Shown: positions 30,760 to 43,081, counted from the first letter of the stretch. The stretch is 64,000 nt of DNA from Pseudomonas cavernae (GCF_003595175.1 NZ_CP032419.1:4154001-4218000); one strand, 5' to 3'. The notes: generated by a model not told the origin, from the letters alone. A program made the numbers and translations.

Positions 30760-31275
30760 ATGTACCGTCACGCTTACGGTTTCACCCTTGTCGAACTGCT
30801 CACCTCGCTCGGCATCCTCACGCTGCTGGTGACTGTCGGCGTGCCGGGCGCTCAGCAGTTCATGGGCAACCAGCAACTGGTCAGCGCCAGCAATACGCTG
30901 GCGACGAACCTGACCCTGGCCCGCAGCGAATCGATCAAACGGCGGCAGCCGGTGCTGGTCGACAACGCCGATGGCGATTGGGCCAGTGGCTGGCGGGTAT
31001 TCGTCGACTTGAACAACAACGGTCAACTGGATGAAGGCGAACCTTTGCTCAGGCAGGAACAGCCCCTACCCAAGGGTGTGATCGCCAAGGGCAATTCGCC
31101 GGTCAGGCGCTATATCCGCTACACCCCGCTCGGCAATGCCAAGCTGCTGGGTGGTGCCTTTCAGGCGGGTACGCTGACGCTTTGTCACACGTCGGGCAAA
31201 CAGGCCGTGAGGCGGCTGGTACTGAGCCCCAGCGGCAGACTGAGACGGGCCAGGGATGAACCGGATTATTGTTGA
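30760..31275 (+). CDS. fimT: FimT/GspH family pseudopilin, solitary
   Basis: A 171-residue prepilin: leader MYRHAYG, then FTLVELLTSLGILTLLVTVGVP with Glu5, and LTLARSESIKRRQPVLV. DLNNNGQLDEGE, then HTSGKQAVRRLVLSPSGRLR mark the GspH/FimT type. It is the only pilin here on the plus strand, divergent from cluster 2 and convergent with ispH. In P. aeruginosa fimT stands before fimU beside thiO, from memory, so the place of this gene is consistent with inversion of the pilin block. Confidence 0.87.
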   Translation: MYRHAYGFTLVELLTSLGILTLLVTVGVPGAQQFMGNQQLVSASNTLATNLTLARSESIKRRQPVLVDNADGDWASGWRVFVDLNNNGQLDEGEPLLRQEQPLPKGVIAKGNSPVRRYIRYTPLGNAKLLGGAFQAGTLTLCHTSGKQAVRRLVLSPSGRLRRARDEPDYC

Positions 31276-31428
31276 AGGAGCATGCGAGCGCAGGCGGCGC
31301 GCATCAGCGTCGAAGGCATCAATGGTTCCCACGCTGCGTGACAACCCCTGCCAGGACGCTCTGCCTGGACGCGGAGCGTCTCAGGCTGCATGCAGATCAA
31401 CCTCTGAGCGGTGATCCGCGAGGCCGCC

Positions 31429-31460
31429 GATGGGTATCGCTGCGCTCAACCTCATCCTAC
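31429..31460 (-). repeat. GTAGGATGG palindromic unit b
   Basis: Reverse orientation: GATGGGTATCGCTGCGCTCA followed by ACCTCATCCTAC. First half of an inverted pair with the unit at 31484. Confidence 0.85.
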
Positions 31461-31483
31461 AAAGCCGCTGCGGCCACCACTCC

Positions 31484-31530
31484 GTAGGATGGTGCGGGCC
31501 GCGTAGGCTGAGCATAGCGATACCCATCAC
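31484..31530 (+). repeat. GTAGGATGG palindromic unit c (47-base form)
   Basis: Forward orientation with GTGCGGGCCGCGTAGGC inserted between GTAGGATG and the TGAGC...GATACCCATCAC half. It pairs with the unit at 31429. Confidence 0.85.
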
Positions 31531-31576
31531 GACGATCTGCGACAAACCAATAAACCCGGAGGCTGCGGAACTGGCT

Positions 31577-31606
31577 GATGGGTATCGCTGCGCTCAACCA
31601 TCCTAC
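31577..31606 (-). repeat. GTAGGATGG palindromic unit d
   Basis: Reverse orientation, GATGGGTATCGCTGCGCTCA then ACCATCCTAC. Starts the second inverted pair. Confidence 0.85.
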
Positions 31607-31638
31607 AAAGCGGCGACCGCGCTGATTGAGCAGTGATC

Positions 31639-31686
31639 CGTAGGATGGTGCGGGCCGCGTAGGCTGAGCGCAGCGATACCCATCAC
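31639..31686 (+). repeat. GTAGGATGG palindromic unit e (47-base form)
   Basis: Nearly identical to the unit at 31484 (one difference, GCGCAGCG for GCATAGCG), showing that the inverted pair itself was duplicated. Confidence 0.85.
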
Positions 31687-31771
31687 AGCGACCTGGATGC
31701 TGGCGGGTTGTCGCTGCGCTCCGAACGGATCCGCCGCCCGGGCCGACCGACTCCTGGGGCGTTCTGCATGC

Positions 31772-32716
31772 TCAGAGCTGCTGGACGCGCAATTCCTTGG
31801 GCATGGAGAAGGTGACGTTCTCCGGGCGGCCGGCCAGTTCGCTCTCGCCTGTCGCGCCCCAGGCTTGCAATTGGCTGACGACGCCGCGCACCAGCACCTC
31901 GGGCGCCGAGGCACCGGCGGTGATGCCGATGCCGCTAACGCCGTCGAACCACTCGCGCTTGAGATCTTCGGCGCCGTCGATCAGGTAGGCCGGGGTGCCC
32001 ATGCGCTCGGCCAGTTCACGCAGGCGGTTGGAGTTGGAGCTGTTGGGGCTGCCGACCACCAGCAGCACGTCGCACTCGGCGGCGAGTTGCTTGACCGCGT
32101 CCTGGCGGTTCTGGGTGGCGTAGCAGATGTCGTCCTTGCGCGGCCCACCGATGCTGGGGAACTTGGCGCGCAGGGCGTCGATCACCCGGCTGGTGTCGTC
32201 CATCGACAGGGTGGTCTGGGTGACGAAGGCCAGCGCCTCCGGGTTGCTCACCTCGAGACGGGCGACATCTTCTTCATCCTCGACCAGGTAGATCGCCCCA
32301 CCATTGCGGGCGTCGTACTGGCCCATGGTGCCTTCGACTTCCGGATGACCCTGGTGGCCGATGAGGATGCACTCGCGGCCATCACGGCTGTAGCGCGCGA
32401 CTTCCATGTGCACCTTGGTCACCAGCGGGCAGGTCGCGTCGAACACCTTGAGCCCGCGGCGCTCGGCCTCCTGACGCACGGCCTGAGAAACGCCGTGGGC
32501 ACTGAAGATGACGATGACGTTGTCCGGCACCTGATCCAGCTCTTCGACGAAGATCGCCCCGCGGGCACGCAGGTCCTCGACCACGAACTTGTTGTGCACC
32601 ACTTCATGACGCACGTAGATCGGCGGGCCGAAGACCTCGAGGGCGCGGTTGACGATCTCGATGGCGCGGTCGACGCCGGCGCAGAAGCCGCGGGGGTTGG
32701 CGAGTTTGATTTGCAT
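31772..32716 (-). CDS. ispH: 4-hydroxy-3-methylbut-2-enyl diphosphate reductase
   Basis: The last step of the MEP pathway: HMBPP to IPP and DMAPP by a 4Fe-4S enzyme. The 314-residue protein has the three cluster Cys in GFCAGVDRA (Cys12), [12 protein letters not shown] (about 96) and [10 protein letters not shown] (about 193), and the catalytic Glu in TTLSMDDT context. It ends the ribF-ileS-lspA-fkpB-ispH series, about 100 bases after fkpB. Confidence 0.97.
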   Translation of the reverse strand: MQIKLANPRGFCAGVDRAIEIVNRALEVFGPPIYVRHEVVHNKFVVEDLRARGAIFVEELDQVPDNVIVIFSAHGVSQAVRQEAERRGLKVFDATCPLVTKVHMEVARYSRDGRECILIGHQGHPEVEGTMGQYDARNGGAIYLVEDEEDVARLEVSNPEALAFVTQTTLSMDDTSRVIDALRAKFPSIGGPRKDDICYATQNRQDAVKQLAAECDVLLVVGSPNSSNSNRLRELAERMGTPAYLIDGAEDLKREWFDGVSGIGITAGASAPEVLVRGVVSQLQAWGATGESELAGRPENVTFSMPKELRVQQL

Positions 32717-32816
32717 GCTGTGGATCTCGGCGCGCGAGGTGCGGATGGAAAGAGTTTACGCTGAATCACGGAAGCGGAGCCCTAGCCCCCTCCCGGAGGG
32801 AGAGGGGATATCAGGA

Positions 32817-33254
32817 TCAGGCCGCTTTGACCTCGATGATCTCCACCTCGAAACTCAGCGTCTTGCCGGCCAGCGGGTGGTTGAAGTCGATGGTGACCCG
32901 GGCGTCGTCGAACGCCTTGACCACCCCCGGCAGCTCGGCATTCGCCGCATCGTTGAAGATCACCAGCAAGCCTTCCGCCAGCTCCATATCCTGGAACTGC
33001 GCGCGCGGCATGACTTGGACGTTCTGCGGGTTGGGCTGGCCGAACGCATTCTCCGGTTCGACCCGCAGGGTGCGCTTGTCGCCGGCCTTGAGGCCAAACA
33101 GGGCAACCTCAAAACCCGGCAACAAGTTGCCGTCGCCGACCTTGAAGGTGGCGGGCTGCTTGTCAAAGGTACTGTCCACCACGTCGCCCGATTCCAGGCA
33201 GAGGGCGAAATGCAGGGTGACTTCCTTGTCCGGGCCGATGCGCAACTCAGTCAT
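32817..33254 (-). CDS. fkpB: FKBP-type peptidyl-prolyl isomerase FkpB (SlpA)
   Basis: A 145-residue SlpA-type FKBP with an inserted IF domain; a cytoplasmic prolyl isomerase and chaperone. LHFALCLESGDVVDSTFDKQP and FEVALFGLKAGDKRTLRVEPENAFG are family blocks. The start overlaps the lspA stop by eight bases. Placed between lspA and ispH as in E. coli. Confidence 0.94.
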   Translation of the reverse strand: MTELRIGPDKEVTLHFALCLESGDVVDSTFDKQPATFKVGDGNLLPGFEVALFGLKAGDKRTLRVEPENAFGQPNPQNVQVMPRAQFQDMELAEGLLVIFNDAANAELPGVVKAFDDARVTIDFNHPLAGKTLSFEVEIIEVKAA

Positions 33255-33756
33255 GGGCGGGTTCTCCGGACTTCTTGGTTTTGAACATGTCCAGCGCCAG
33301 CATCACGGCGCCGACGGTGATGGCGCTGTCGGCCAGGTTGAAGGCCGGGAAGCGGTATTGGTTGTGCCAGTGCACCAGGATGAAATCGATCACATGGCCA
33401 TAGGCGATGCGGTCGAACAGGTTGCCCAAGGCGCCGCCGAGCACCAACGCCAGGGCGATGGCCAGCCAGGTTTCGTCCGCCTTCAGACGCTTGAGCCAGA
33501 CCACCAGCACACCGCTGACCACTATGGCGATCAGGGCGAACAGCCAGCGCTGCCAGCCCGAGCTGTCGGCCAGGAAGCTGAAGGCCGCGCCGGTGTTATA
33601 GGCCAGGGTCCAGCTGAAGTAGTCGGGAATCACCACGATCTGCTGGTACAGGCTCAGCGCCCCTTCAAAGTACAGTTTGCTGGCCTGATCCAGGGCGAAC
33701 ACCAGGACGCTCAGCCACAGCCAGGCCAGTCGGCCGAAGCGACTCGTCTCAAGCAT
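33247..33756 (-). CDS. lspA: Lipoprotein signal peptidase II
   Basis: An inner membrane aspartyl protease of 169 residues that removes signal peptides from prolipoproteins, such as BamD in this window. Four transmembrane helices are seen. The catalytic Asp are in [15 protein letters not shown] and [11 protein letters not shown], with NTGAAFSFL as the other family block. I chose ATG 33756 (MLETSRFGR), which overlaps the ileS stop; the frame is open to 33777. Confidence 0.96.
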   Translation of the reverse strand: MLETSRFGRLAWLWLSVLVFALDQASKLYFEGALSLYQQIVVIPDYFSWTLAYNTGAAFSFLADSSGWQRWLFALIAIVVSGVLVVWLKRLKADETWLAIALALVLGGALGNLFDRIAYGHVIDFILVHWHNQYRFPAFNLADSAITVGAVMLALDMFKTKKSGEPAHD

Positions 33757-36580
33757 AGTGACGCACCTCGCCGGCACCGCCGATGTTGTCGACGCAACGA
33801 CCGCAGATCTCCGGATGCTCCGGGTTCACCCCCACATCCGCACGGTGATGCCAGCAACGCCCACACTTGGTGTGGCCGGACTTGACCACCTTGAGCTTGA
33901 GCCCGCTCACCTCGGTCTCCACCGCCTCGGCCGGCGCCGCGCTCAGAGGCGCGAGGGTGGCCGTAGAGGTGATCAGCACGAAGCGCAGTTCGTCACCCAG
34001 CTTGCTCAGCTGGCCGGCCAGTTGCTCCTCGGCGAACAGGGTGACTTCCGCCTGCAGATTGCCGCCGATGAGTTTGGCGGCGCGCTGGTTTTCCAGCTCC
34101 TTGTTGACCGCAGTCTTGACCGCCATCACTTGCTCCCAGAACGGACGGTCCAGCTGGATGCCTTGCGGCAGCTCGCTGAGCCCCTCGTACCAGGTGTTCA
34201 GCAGCACCGATTCGTTGCGCTCGCCCGGCAGGTACTGCCACAGCTCGTCGGCGGTGAACGCCAGGATCGGCGCCACCCAGCGCACCAGCGCCTCGGCGAT
34301 GTGGAACAGCGCGGTCTGGCAGGAACGCCGCGCGACGCTGTCGGCCGCGGTGGTGTATTGGCGATCCTTGATGATGTCGAGGTAGAAGCCGCCGAGTTCC
34401 TGCACGCAGAAATTGTGCACCTTGGAGTAGACGTTCCAGAAACGGTACTCGCGATAAGCCTCTTCAACTTCGCGCTGCAACAACAGGGTGCGGTCGACCG
34501 CCCAGCGATCCAGCGCCAGCATGTCCTCGGCGGCCAGCAGATCCTTGGCCGGATCGAAACCGTTGAGGTTGGCGAGCAGGAAGCGCGCGGTGTTGCGGAT
34601 GCGCCGATAGGCGTCGGCACTGCGCTGCAGGATGGTCTGGGAAACGGCCATCTCGCCGGAGTAGTCGGTGGCGGAGACCCACAGGCGCAGGATGTCGGCG
34701 CCCAGGCTGTCGGTCACCTGCTGCGGGGCGATGACGTTGCCCAGCGACTTGGACATCTTGCGGCCGTTCTCGTCGACGGTGAAGCCGTGGGTCAGCAACT
34801 CGCGGTACGGCGCGTGATCGTCGATCGCGCAGCCGGTCAGCAGCGAGGAGTGGAACCAGCCGCGGTGCTGGTCGGAGCCTTCCAGATACAGGTCGGCGCG
34901 CGGGCCGCTGGCGTGCCCCAGATTGTGCGAACCGCGCAGCACGTGCCAGTGGGTGGTGCCGGAGTCGAACCAGACATCCAGGGTGTCGCTGATCTTGTCG
35001 TATTGCGCCGCTTCCTCACCCAGCATTTCGGCGGTGTCGAGCTTGAACCAGGCCTCGATGCCCTCACGCTCGACCCGTTGGGCCACTTCCTCCATCAGCT
35101 CAAGGGTGCGCGGGTGCAGTTCGCCGCTTTCCTTGTGCAGGAAGAACGGGATCGGCACGCCCCAGTTGCGCTGCCGCGAGATGCACCAGTCCGGGCGGCC
35201 GGCGATCATGCCGTGCAGCCGTGCCTGGCCCCAAGCCGGGACGAACTGGGTCTGCTCGATTGCGGCCAGGGCGCGCTCGCGCAGCGTGCCGCCGGCAGCC
35301 GGCTGCTTGTCCATGCCGACGAACCACTGCGCGGTGGCGCGGTAGATCAGCGGCGTCTTGTGCCGCCAGCAGTGCATGTAGCTGTGGCTGATGCTGGCGT
35401 GCTTGAGCAGCGCGCCAACTTCATCGAGCTTGGCGACGATGGCCGGATTGGCCTTCCAGATGAACTGACCGCCGAAGAACGGCAGCGACTCGACGTACAC
35501 GCCATTGCTCTGCACCGGGCTGAGGATGTCGTCGTTGCTCATGCCGTACTGCTTGCAGGTACGGAAGTCGTCCTCGCCGTAGGCCGGCGCCGAGTGGACG
35601 ATGCCGGTGCCGGCGCCCAGCTCGACGTAGTCGGCCAGGTACACCGGCGACAGGCGCTCGTAAAGCGGGTGGCGGAAATTGATGTGCTCCAGCGCCGCGC
35701 CAGCCGCAGTGGCGACCACGTCGCCTTGCAGGCCGTAGCGTTGCAGGCAGCTTTCCACCAGTTCCTCGGCGAGCAGCAGCAGCTTGTCGCCGACATCCAC
35801 CAGCGCGTAGGTGAACTCAGGATGGACGTTGAGCGCCTGGTTGGCCGGGATGGTCCAGGGCGTGGTGGTCCAGATCACGATCTGCGCCGGCTTGGCCAGG
35901 CTCGCCAAGCCGAAGGCGGCGGCCAGCTTGGCATCGTCGGCGACGGTGAAGCCGACGTCGACGGCATCTGATTTCTTGTCGGCGTACTCGACCTCGGCCT
36001 CGGCCAGCGCCGAACCGCAATCGAAGCACCAGTTCACCGGCTTCAGGCCCTTGAACACGAAGCCCTGCTTGACCATCTCGGCCAGGGCGCGGATTTCCCC
36101 GGCCTCGTTGGCAAACGCCATGGTTTGGTACGGGCTGTCCCACTCGCCGAGCACGCCGAGGCGGATGAAGTCGGCCTTCTGCCCTTCGATCTGCTCGCTG
36201 GCGTAGGCGCGGCACAGTTCGCGGGTCTTGTCCGCCGGCAGGTTCTTGCCATGGGTGACCTCGACCTTGTGCTCGATCGGCAGACCGTGGCAGTCCCAAC
36301 CCGGCACATAGGGCGCATCGTAGCCGGCCAGGGTTTTCGAGCGGACGATGATGTCCTTGAGGATCTTGTTGACCGCATGACCGATGTGAATGCTGCCGTT
36401 GGCATACGGCGGGCCATCGTGCAGCACGAACTTCGGCCGCCCGGCGCCAATCTCCCGGAGCTTCTGGTACAGGCCAATGCTGTCCCAGCGCTGCAGAGTT
36501 TGCGGTTCGCGCTGCGGCAGGCCGGCCTTCATCGGGAAGGCGGTATCCGGGAGGTTTAGCGTGGCTTTGTAATCGGTCAT
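33749..36580 (-). CDS. ileS: Isoleucyl-tRNA synthetase
   Basis: A class I synthetase of 943 residues charging tRNA-Ile, with editing of Val. The HIGH motif is in [15 protein letters not shown] near residue 60 and KMSKS near residue 606. A zinc site closes the protein (CGRCWHH, CGRCVDN), as in the eubacterial type. The start at 36580 (MTDYKATL) is set by homology; the frame extends upstream to 36643. It is second in the ribF operon. Confidence 0.97.
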   Translation of the reverse strand: MTDYKATLNLPDTAFPMKAGLPQREPQTLQRWDSIGLYQKLREIGAGRPKFVLHDGPPYANGSIHIGHAVNKILKDIIVRSKTLAGYDAPYVPGWDCHGLPIEHKVEVTHGKNLPADKTRELCRAYASEQIEGQKADFIRLGVLGEWDSPYQTMAFANEAGEIRALAEMVKQGFVFKGLKPVNWCFDCGSALAEAEVEYADKKSDAVDVGFTVADDAKLAAAFGLASLAKPAQIVIWTTTPWTIPANQALNVHPEFTYALVDVGDKLLLLAEELVESCLQRYGLQGDVVATAAGAALEHINFRHPLYERLSPVYLADYVELGAGTGIVHSAPAYGEDDFRTCKQYGMSNDDILSPVQSNGVYVESLPFFGGQFIWKANPAIVAKLDEVGALLKHASISHSYMHCWRHKTPLIYRATAQWFVGMDKQPAAGGTLRERALAAIEQTQFVPAWGQARLHGMIAGRPDWCISRQRNWGVPIPFFLHKESGELHPRTLELMEEVAQRVEREGIEAWFKLDTAEMLGEEAAQYDKISDTLDVWFDSGTTHWHVLRGSHNLGHASGPRADLYLEGSDQHRGWFHSSLLTGCAIDDHAPYRELLTHGFTVDENGRKMSKSLGNVIAPQQVTDSLGADILRLWVSATDYSGEMAVSQTILQRSADAYRRIRNTARFLLANLNGFDPAKDLLAAEDMLALDRWAVDRTLLLQREVEEAYREYRFWNVYSKVHNFCVQELGGFYLDIIKDRQYTTAADSVARRSCQTALFHIAEALVRWVAPILAFTADELWQYLPGERNESVLLNTWYEGLSELPQGIQLDRPFWEQVMAVKTAVNKELENQRAAKLIGGNLQAEVTLFAEEQLAGQLSKLGDELRFVLITSTATLAPLSAAPAEAVETEVSGLKLKVVKSGHTKCGRCWHHRADVGVNPEHPEICGRCVDNIGGAGEVRHYA

Positions 36581-36590
36581 CTCAGGCTCT

Positions 36591-37529
36591 TCACTTAAGC
36601 GGTTGGCCCTGCCAGAAGGCACGGGCGGCGGCGACATCCGCATCGATCGCCGACTTCAGCGCCTCCAGGGAGGCGAAACGCTGCTCATCACGCAGCTTGT
36701 GGTGGAAGGCCACCGTCAAACGCCGGCCATAGATATCGCCGGCAAAATCCAGGAGGTGCACCTCCAGATGGGCGCGGCCATCGCCGGCCACGGTCGGGCG
36801 CACGCCGATATTGGCGACCCCCGGCCAGCGTCGACCATCGATCTCGGCACTGACCACGAACACCCCGCTCAGCGGCACGCGGCGGCGCTTGAGCTGCACA
36901 TTGGCGGTCGGCGTGCCCAGCTGACGGGCCAGTTTCTGGCCATGCAGGATGCGTCCGCCGATCTGAAACGGCCGCCCCAACAACAGTTCGGCCAAGGCAA
37001 AATCCGCTGCGGCCAGGGCTTCGCGCACCCGCGTACTGCTGACCCGCTCGCCCGCCACTTCGATGGTCGCCGCCGCTTCGACGGTGAAGCCCTCGGCGGG
37101 CCCGACCCGGCGCAGGAATTCGAAGTCGCCGGCGCGATCGCAACCGAAACGGAAATCGTCGCCCACTTCCAGATGGCGCACACCCAGCCCTTCGACCAGC
37201 ACGGCGTGGACGAACTCGGCGGCGCTCAGCTCGCGCAGGCGACGGTTGAAGCTCAGGCACAACACGCGATCGATGCCCTCGCCCGCCAGCAGCTCGAGCT
37301 TGTCGCGCAAGCGCGTGACCCGCGCCGGCGCGCTGCCCGGGGCAAAGAACTCGCGCGGCTGCGGCTCGAAAATCACCACGCAACTCGGCACCCCGAGCTC
37401 AGCCGCACGCTCGCGCAGGCGCGCCAGAATGGCCTGATGGCCACGGTGCACCCCGTCGAAATTGCCGATAGTGGCGACACAGCCCCGATGCTGGGGCCGC
37501 AGGTTGTGAAGGCCTCGAACCAGCTGCAT
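36591..37529 (-). CDS. ribF: Bifunctional riboflavin kinase / FAD synthetase
   Basis: Makes FMN and then FAD from riboflavin. The 312-residue protein has an N-terminal nucleotidyltransferase with [11 protein letters not shown] near residue 20 and SSTRVREAL near residue 165, and a C-terminal flavokinase with [10 protein letters not shown]. Start at ATG 37529 (MQLVRGLHN). It leads the operon with ileS, lspA, fkpB and ispH. Confidence 0.96.
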   Translation of the reverse strand: MQLVRGLHNLRPQHRGCVATIGNFDGVHRGHQAILARLRERAAELGVPSCVVIFEPQPREFFAPGSAPARVTRLRDKLELLAGEGIDRVLCLSFNRRLRELSAAEFVHAVLVEGLGVRHLEVGDDFRFGCDRAGDFEFLRRVGPAEGFTVEAAATIEVAGERVSSTRVREALAAADFALAELLLGRPFQIGGRILHGQKLARQLGTPTANVQLKRRRVPLSGVFVVSAEIDGRRWPGVANIGVRPTVAGDGRAHLEVHLLDFAGDIYGRRLTVAFHHKLRDEQRFASLEALKSAIDADVAAARAFWQGQPLK

Positions 37530-37649
37530 AACGCGCTTCTTGCTCACAAAGTGGCCGATTATACCCGCACCCGACGCTCGACAACAGGCGCCAGCGTCCG
37601 CCGCGCCGGGCAACACCATGCCGTTATCGGACTGTGGCCGCCCGTCCGC

Positions 37650-39188
37650 TCAGGAGATCGCCTTGCGCGAAAAGTCCCGCAGGCGAAAGCCGAGCAACGC
37701 CAGTACGCCGAAATAGGCCACGACACCGGCGGCGACCAGCACAGCCAGGCGCAGCAAGCGCTCCGCCATGCCGCCCAATGCCCAAGCCGGCATCACCTGC
37801 ATGAGGCCATATAGCACGGCGCACATCACCAGCACCGCAGCAACCAGCTTGAGCAAGAAGCGCAGCCAACCGGGCTGCGGCTCGAACAGCTTCTGCTTGC
37901 GCAACTGCCAATACAGCAGGCCGGCATTCAGGCAGGCGCCCAGACTGATCGCCAGCGCCAGCCCCGCGTGCTTGAGCGGAACAACAAAGGCCAGGTTCAT
38001 CAACTGAGTAAGGATGAGGACGAAAATCGCGATCCGCACCGGGGTGCGAATGTTCTGCTGGGCATAGAAACCCGGCGCCAGGACCTTGACCAGAATGATC
38101 CCGAGCAAGCCCACCGCGTAGGCGATCAGCGCCCGCTGGGTCATCAGCGCATCCACGGCGGTGAATTTACCGTACTGAAACAACGCCACGGTCAGCGGCT
38201 CGGCCAGCAACGCCAAGGCCAGCATGCAGGGCAGCACCAGCAAGAAGCACAAGCGCAGCCCCCAATCCAGCAGGCGCGAATACTCGTGACGATCGGCATT
38301 GGCATAGGTCTTCGCCAATGACGGCAGCAGAATCGTCCCCAGCGCCACACCCAACACCCCGGAAGGCAGCTCCATCAGGCGGTCGGCGTAATACATCCAC
38401 GACACCGAGCCGGCGGCGAGGAAGGAAGCGAAGATTGTGTTGATGATCAGCGAAATTTGGCTGACGGAAACCCCCAGGATCGCCGGCCCCATCTGCTTCA
38501 GCACGCGCCAGACCCCCGTATCGCGCAGATTCAGGCGCGGCAGCACCAGCATGCCGATCTTGCGCAGATGCGGCAGCTGATACAGCAGCTGCAACAAACC
38601 CCCGACCAGCACCGCCCAACCCAGCGCCATCACTGGCGGCTCGAAATACGGCGTGAGGAACAAGGCAAAGGCGATCATGCTGACGTTCAACAGGGTCGGC
38701 ACGAAAGCCGGCACCGTGAAGCGGTTCCAGGTGTTGAGAATCGCCCCCGCCAGCGAAGCCAGGGAGATCAGCAGGATGTAGGGAAAGGTCACACGCAGTA
38801 GCGAGGTGGTCAGCGCGAACTTTTCCGGCGACTCGGCAAAACCTGGCGCCGTCACCCAGATCACCCAGGGCGCAGCGAGGATGCCCAGTAGCGTCACCAG
38901 CGCCAGCACCAGGGTCAGCAGCCCGGAGACATAGGCGATGAAGGTCCGCGTCGCCTCCTCGCCCTGCTGACTCTTGTATTCCGCCAGAATCGGCACGAAC
39001 GCCTGAGAAAAAGCCCCCTCGGCGAAAATCCGGCGCAGCAGATTGGGCAACTTGAAGGCGACAAAGAAGGCGTCAGTCGCCAAGCCAGCACCGAAGATGC
39101 GCGCGACGATGGTGTCGCGCACGAAACCCAGCACACGGGAAAGCATCGTCATGGAGCTGACTGCCGCCAGCGACTTGAGCAAATTCAT
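37650..39188 (-). CDS. murJ: Lipid II flippase MurJ (MviN)
   Basis: An inner membrane protein of 512 residues with about fourteen hydrophobic helices, which moves lipid II across the membrane for peptidoglycan synthesis. Family blocks include [17 protein letters not shown] and [20 protein letters not shown] near the N-terminus. Start at ATG 39188 ([10 protein letters not shown]); the open frame to 39320 is not supported. It lies 120 bases upstream of ribF. Confidence 0.96.
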   Translation of the reverse strand: MNLLKSLAAVSSMTMLSRVLGFVRDTIVARIFGAGLATDAFFVAFKLPNLLRRIFAEGAFSQAFVPILAEYKSQQGEEATRTFIAYVSGLLTLVLALVTLLGILAAPWVIWVTAPGFAESPEKFALTTSLLRVTFPYILLISLASLAGAILNTWNRFTVPAFVPTLLNVSMIAFALFLTPYFEPPVMALGWAVLVGGLLQLLYQLPHLRKIGMLVLPRLNLRDTGVWRVLKQMGPAILGVSVSQISLIINTIFASFLAAGSVSWMYYADRLMELPSGVLGVALGTILLPSLAKTYANADRHEYSRLLDWGLRLCFLLVLPCMLALALLAEPLTVALFQYGKFTAVDALMTQRALIAYAVGLLGIILVKVLAPGFYAQQNIRTPVRIAIFVLILTQLMNLAFVVPLKHAGLALAISLGACLNAGLLYWQLRKQKLFEPQPGWLRFLLKLVAAVLVMCAVLYGLMQVMPAWALGGMAERLLRLAVLVAAGVVAYFGVLALLGFRLRDFSRKAIS

Positions 39189-39394
39189 AGGGCTAGATTC
39201 GGGTATCGAAAGGATGGGCGCAGCACCGCAGGCTTGCAGCACGGCCGCCGAGTGTAGAGCGCGAACACAAATAAAGCACGCCATCGACCGCTCATCAGAC
39301 CAGCCCAACTCCCTTGACAAGAACCGAACACCTCGGCATCATTCGCGGCCTTAATTTGTTCGGCAATCCCATAAGTTTTTCGAGGAGCTCGACG

Positions 39395-39673
39395 GTGGCC
39401 AATACACCTTCTGCCAAAAAACGCGCCAAACAGGCTGAGAAGCGTCGTAGCCACAACGCCAGCCTGCGCTCCATGGTCCGCACCTACATCAAGAACGTAG
39501 TCAAGGCGCTCGACGCCAAAGACTTCGATCTGGCCAAGAGTGCTTACACCCTGGCTGTGCCTGTAATCGACCGCATGGCCGACAAAGGCATCATCCACAA
39601 GAACAAAGCCGCTCGTCACAAGAGCCGTCTGAATGCCCATATCAAGGCACTCGGCGAAGCTGCTGCCGCCTAA
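39395..39673 (+). CDS. rpsT: 30S ribosomal protein S20
   Basis: A small basic protein of 92 residues that binds 16S rRNA. The start is a GTG at 39395 (mature sequence [17 protein letters not shown]), with GAGGAG eight bases upstream. An open frame reaches back to 39314 but does not fit the family. E. coli rpsT uses UUG and is autoregulated through that weak start, so the GTG may serve the same end. It diverges from murJ. Confidence 0.97.
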   Translation: MANTPSAKKRAKQAEKRRSHNASLRSMVRTYIKNVVKALDAKDFDLAKSAYTLAVPVIDRMADKGIIHKNKAARHKSRLNAHIKALGEAAAA

Positions 39674-39688
39674 GCGACGAGCTTGCAT

Positions 39689-39715
39689 AAAAAACCGGCC
39701 TTTGGCCGGTTTTTT
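39689..39715. terminator. Bidirectional terminator rpsT/creA
   Basis: Stem AAAAAACCGGCC / GGCCGGTTTTTT with loop TTT between the stops of the converging rpsT and creA genes. Confidence 0.92.
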
Positions 39716-39740
39716 ATTGCCTGCGATAAGTTAGAAGAAC

Positions 39741-40208
39741 TCAAGGCCTAGCCGGCCAGGGCAGAATCGGGATCGCAGTCACCGCATTCTGCGGACTGCC
39801 CTCGATGACCCGGTCGCTGTAAACCAGATAGACCAGCGTATTGCGCTTGCGATCGAAGAAACGCACCACTTGCATGGTCTTGAACACCAGCGAGGTGCGC
39901 TCCTTAAATACCTCTTCGCCATCCTTCAGTTCGGCGGCAAAGCGGATCGGCCCAACCTGGCGACAGGCAATCGACGCCTCAGCCCGATCCTCGGCCAGCC
40001 CCAGGCCACCCTTGACCCCACCCGTTTTGGCTCGCGACAGATAGCAGGTGACGCCGTCAACCTTGGGATCATCGAAAGCCTCGACAACGATCCTGTCGTT
40101 CGGCCCCACCCATTTGAACACCGTGGAAACCTGACCGATCTCTTCAGCTCCCACCCACAGGGGCAGCGCCAGCAATAACCCGCCCAATCCCTTAGCCGCG
40201 CGCATCAT
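39741..40208 (-). CDS. creA: CreA family periplasmic protein
   Basis: A 155-residue CreA-type protein of unknown role, likely periplasmic (signal [15 protein letters not shown]). Family blocks: [32 protein letters not shown] and [21 protein letters not shown]. Two ATG codons stand side by side (40208 and 40205); the spacing from GGGAG slightly favours the second. It lies 21 bases downstream of proB and is probably cotranscribed. Confidence 0.88.
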   Translation of the reverse strand: MMRAAKGLGGLLLALPLWVGAEEIGQVSTVFKWVGPNDRIVVEAFDDPKVDGVTCYLSRAKTGGVKGGLGLAEDRAEASIACRQVGPIRFAAELKDGEEVFKERTSLVFKTMQVVRFFDRKRNTLVYLVYSDRVIEGSPQNAVTAIPILPWPARP

Positions 40209-40229
40209 TTCTCCCTGGCAATCAGCCAG

Positions 40230-41348
40230 TCAGACCAGAATCAAATTATCGCGATGCACCAATTCCGGCTCATCGACGTAACCCAGCAGCTTCTCGATGA
40301 CATCCGAGGACTGACCGAGGATTTTCTGCGCCTCGGCCGCACTGTAGTTGGCCAAGCCGCGCGCCACCTCGCGCCCATCCGGCGCGACGCACAACACCAT
40401 CTCGCCGCGACGAAAACTACCCTGCACCGCCTTGACCCCGACCGGCAGCAAGCTCTTGCCACCACCCACCAGTGCACTCACGGCACCCGCATCCAGCGTC
40501 AGCACCCCGCGCGTCTGCAGATGCCCAGCCAACCACTGCTTACGCGCCGCCAGCAGACCCCGCTCGGGCGCTAACAGAGTCCCCAGGCGCTCACCAGACT
40601 TGAGACGCGCCAACACCCGCTCAATACCCCCACCGACAATGATGGTGTGCGCCCCCGACCGGGCCGCCAGACGCGCCGCACGCAACTTGGTCTGCATACC
40701 ACCGCGACCCAACGCGCCGCCGGTACCGCCGGCCACCGCATCGAGCGCCGGATCATCGGCACGCGCCTCGGAAATCAGCTGGGCCCCGGGATTGTGGCGC
40801 GGGTCGGCATCGAACATGCCGTCGCGATCGGTGAGGATGACCAAGAGATCGGCCTCCACCAAGTTGGCCACCAGCGCCGCCAGGGTGTCGTTATCACCGA
40901 AGCGGATCTCATCGGTGACCACCGTATCGTTCTCGTTGATGACCGGAATGACCCCCAGATCCACCAACGTGCGCAAGGTACTGCGCGCATTCAAATAGCG
41001 CTTGCGGTCGGACAGATCGTCATGGGTCAGAAGAACCTGCGCAGTGTGCCGGCCATGCTGGGCGAAACTGGACTCCCAGGCCTGCACCAAGCCCATCTGC
41101 CCCACCGCCGCCGCCGCCTGCAACTCATGGATGGCACTGGGCCGCGCCGGCCAGCCCAAGCGACTCATGCCTGCCGCCACGGCCCCGGAAGACACCAGCA
41201 CCAATTCAACGCCCGCCTCGCGCAGGGCGACCATCTGCTCGACCCACACCGCCATCGCCGCGCGATCCAGCCCACGCCCATCGGCCGTCAGCAGTGCGCT
41301 ACCGATCTTCACCACCCAGCGCTGCGCGCCAGTCACCTTGTCCCGCAT
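40230..41348 (-). CDS. proB: Glutamate 5-kinase
   Basis: The first step of proline synthesis, phosphorylating glutamate. The 372-residue form has the amino acid kinase domain ([48 protein letters not shown]) and a C-terminal PUA domain (about residues 280-360). It follows obg by 65 bases on the same strand, the common obg-proB order of pseudomonads. Confidence 0.97.
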   Translation of the reverse strand: MRDKVTGAQRWVVKIGSALLTADGRGLDRAAMAVWVEQMVALREAGVELVLVSSGAVAAGMSRLGWPARPSAIHELQAAAAVGQMGLVQAWESSFAQHGRHTAQVLLTHDDLSDRKRYLNARSTLRTLVDLGVIPVINENDTVVTDEIRFGDNDTLAALVANLVEADLLVILTDRDGMFDADPRHNPGAQLISEARADDPALDAVAGGTGGALGRGGMQTKLRAARLAARSGAHTIIVGGGIERVLARLKSGERLGTLLAPERGLLAARKQWLAGHLQTRGVLTLDAGAVSALVGGGKSLLPVGVKAVQGSFRRGEMVLCVAPDGREVARGLANYSAAEAQKILGQSSDVIEKLLGYVDEPELVHRDNLILV

Positions 41349-41413
41349 CTCCAGCCAACCTTAACGGCGCTCGTCAGCACCGCCTTGCGATCTTTGAGAA
41401 ACAGCGCCCCGGC

Positions 41414-42664
<1,251 letters not shown>

Positions 42665-42740
42665 CTAGATGACTCAAGAAACATAAGGCCTTTGCAAAAT
42701 TAAGCGAAGTCATTTTGCAAAAGCCTCACCACTCAGAAAC

Positions 42741-42770
42741 AAAAAAGCCCCGTCGCGAGACAGGGCTTTT
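42741..42770 (-). terminator. Terminator after rpmA
   Basis: On the minus strand AAAAGCCC / GGGCTTTTTT with a GC-rich inner part. It lies between rpmA and obg, so obg may be expressed partly by readthrough or from its own promoter. Confidence 0.82.
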
Positions 42771-42785
42771 CCAGCAACATCGCGA

Positions 42786-43043
42786 TTAGGCCGCGACGAC
42801 GCTCACGTAACGGCGACCGAAGGCGCCCTTCACTTCAAACTTGATCACGCCTTCGATTTTCGCGAATAGGGTGTGATCTTTACCCATGCCAACACCGTAA
42901 CCGGCGTGGAACTGGGTGCCGCGCTGACGCACGATGATGTTGCCTGCCTTGATAACCTGGCCGCCGTACATCTTCACGCCAAGGCGTTTAGATTCTGAGT
43001 CGCGACCGTTGCGGGTAGAACCGCCAGCTTTCTTGTGTGCCAT
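42786..43043 (-). CDS. rpmA: 50S ribosomal protein L27
   Basis: An 85-residue protein near the peptidyl transferase center. [20 protein letters not shown] at the N-terminus and [12 protein letters not shown] are typical; there is no cleaved leader as in Firmicutes. It follows rplU by 38 bases. Confidence 0.98.
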   Translation of the reverse strand: MAHKKAGGSTRNGRDSESKRLGVKMYGGQVIKAGNIIVRQRGTQFHAGYGVGMGKDHTLFAKIEGVIKFEVKGAFGRRYVSVVAA

Positions 43044-43081
43044 GAGTCAATACTCCAAATAAGGAACGAGGCCGAATCGAA

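Larger units (their letters stand above)
31276..31771. other. Repeat-rich intergenic region between fimT and ispH
   Basis: No gene is seen over almost 500 bases. Four GTAGGATGG-type units in alternating orientation fill 31429-31686; the rest is unremarkable high-GC sequence. Confidence 0.8.

Noticed and set aside
31429..31686. CRISPR-like repeats
   Set aside because: Units alternate in orientation, are palindromic, differ in length, and have no uniform spacers; no cas gene is present.
33758..35971. 737-codon open frame antisense to ileS
   Set aside because: Shadow of a high-GC gene with clear motifs on the other strand; no start signal or known domain.
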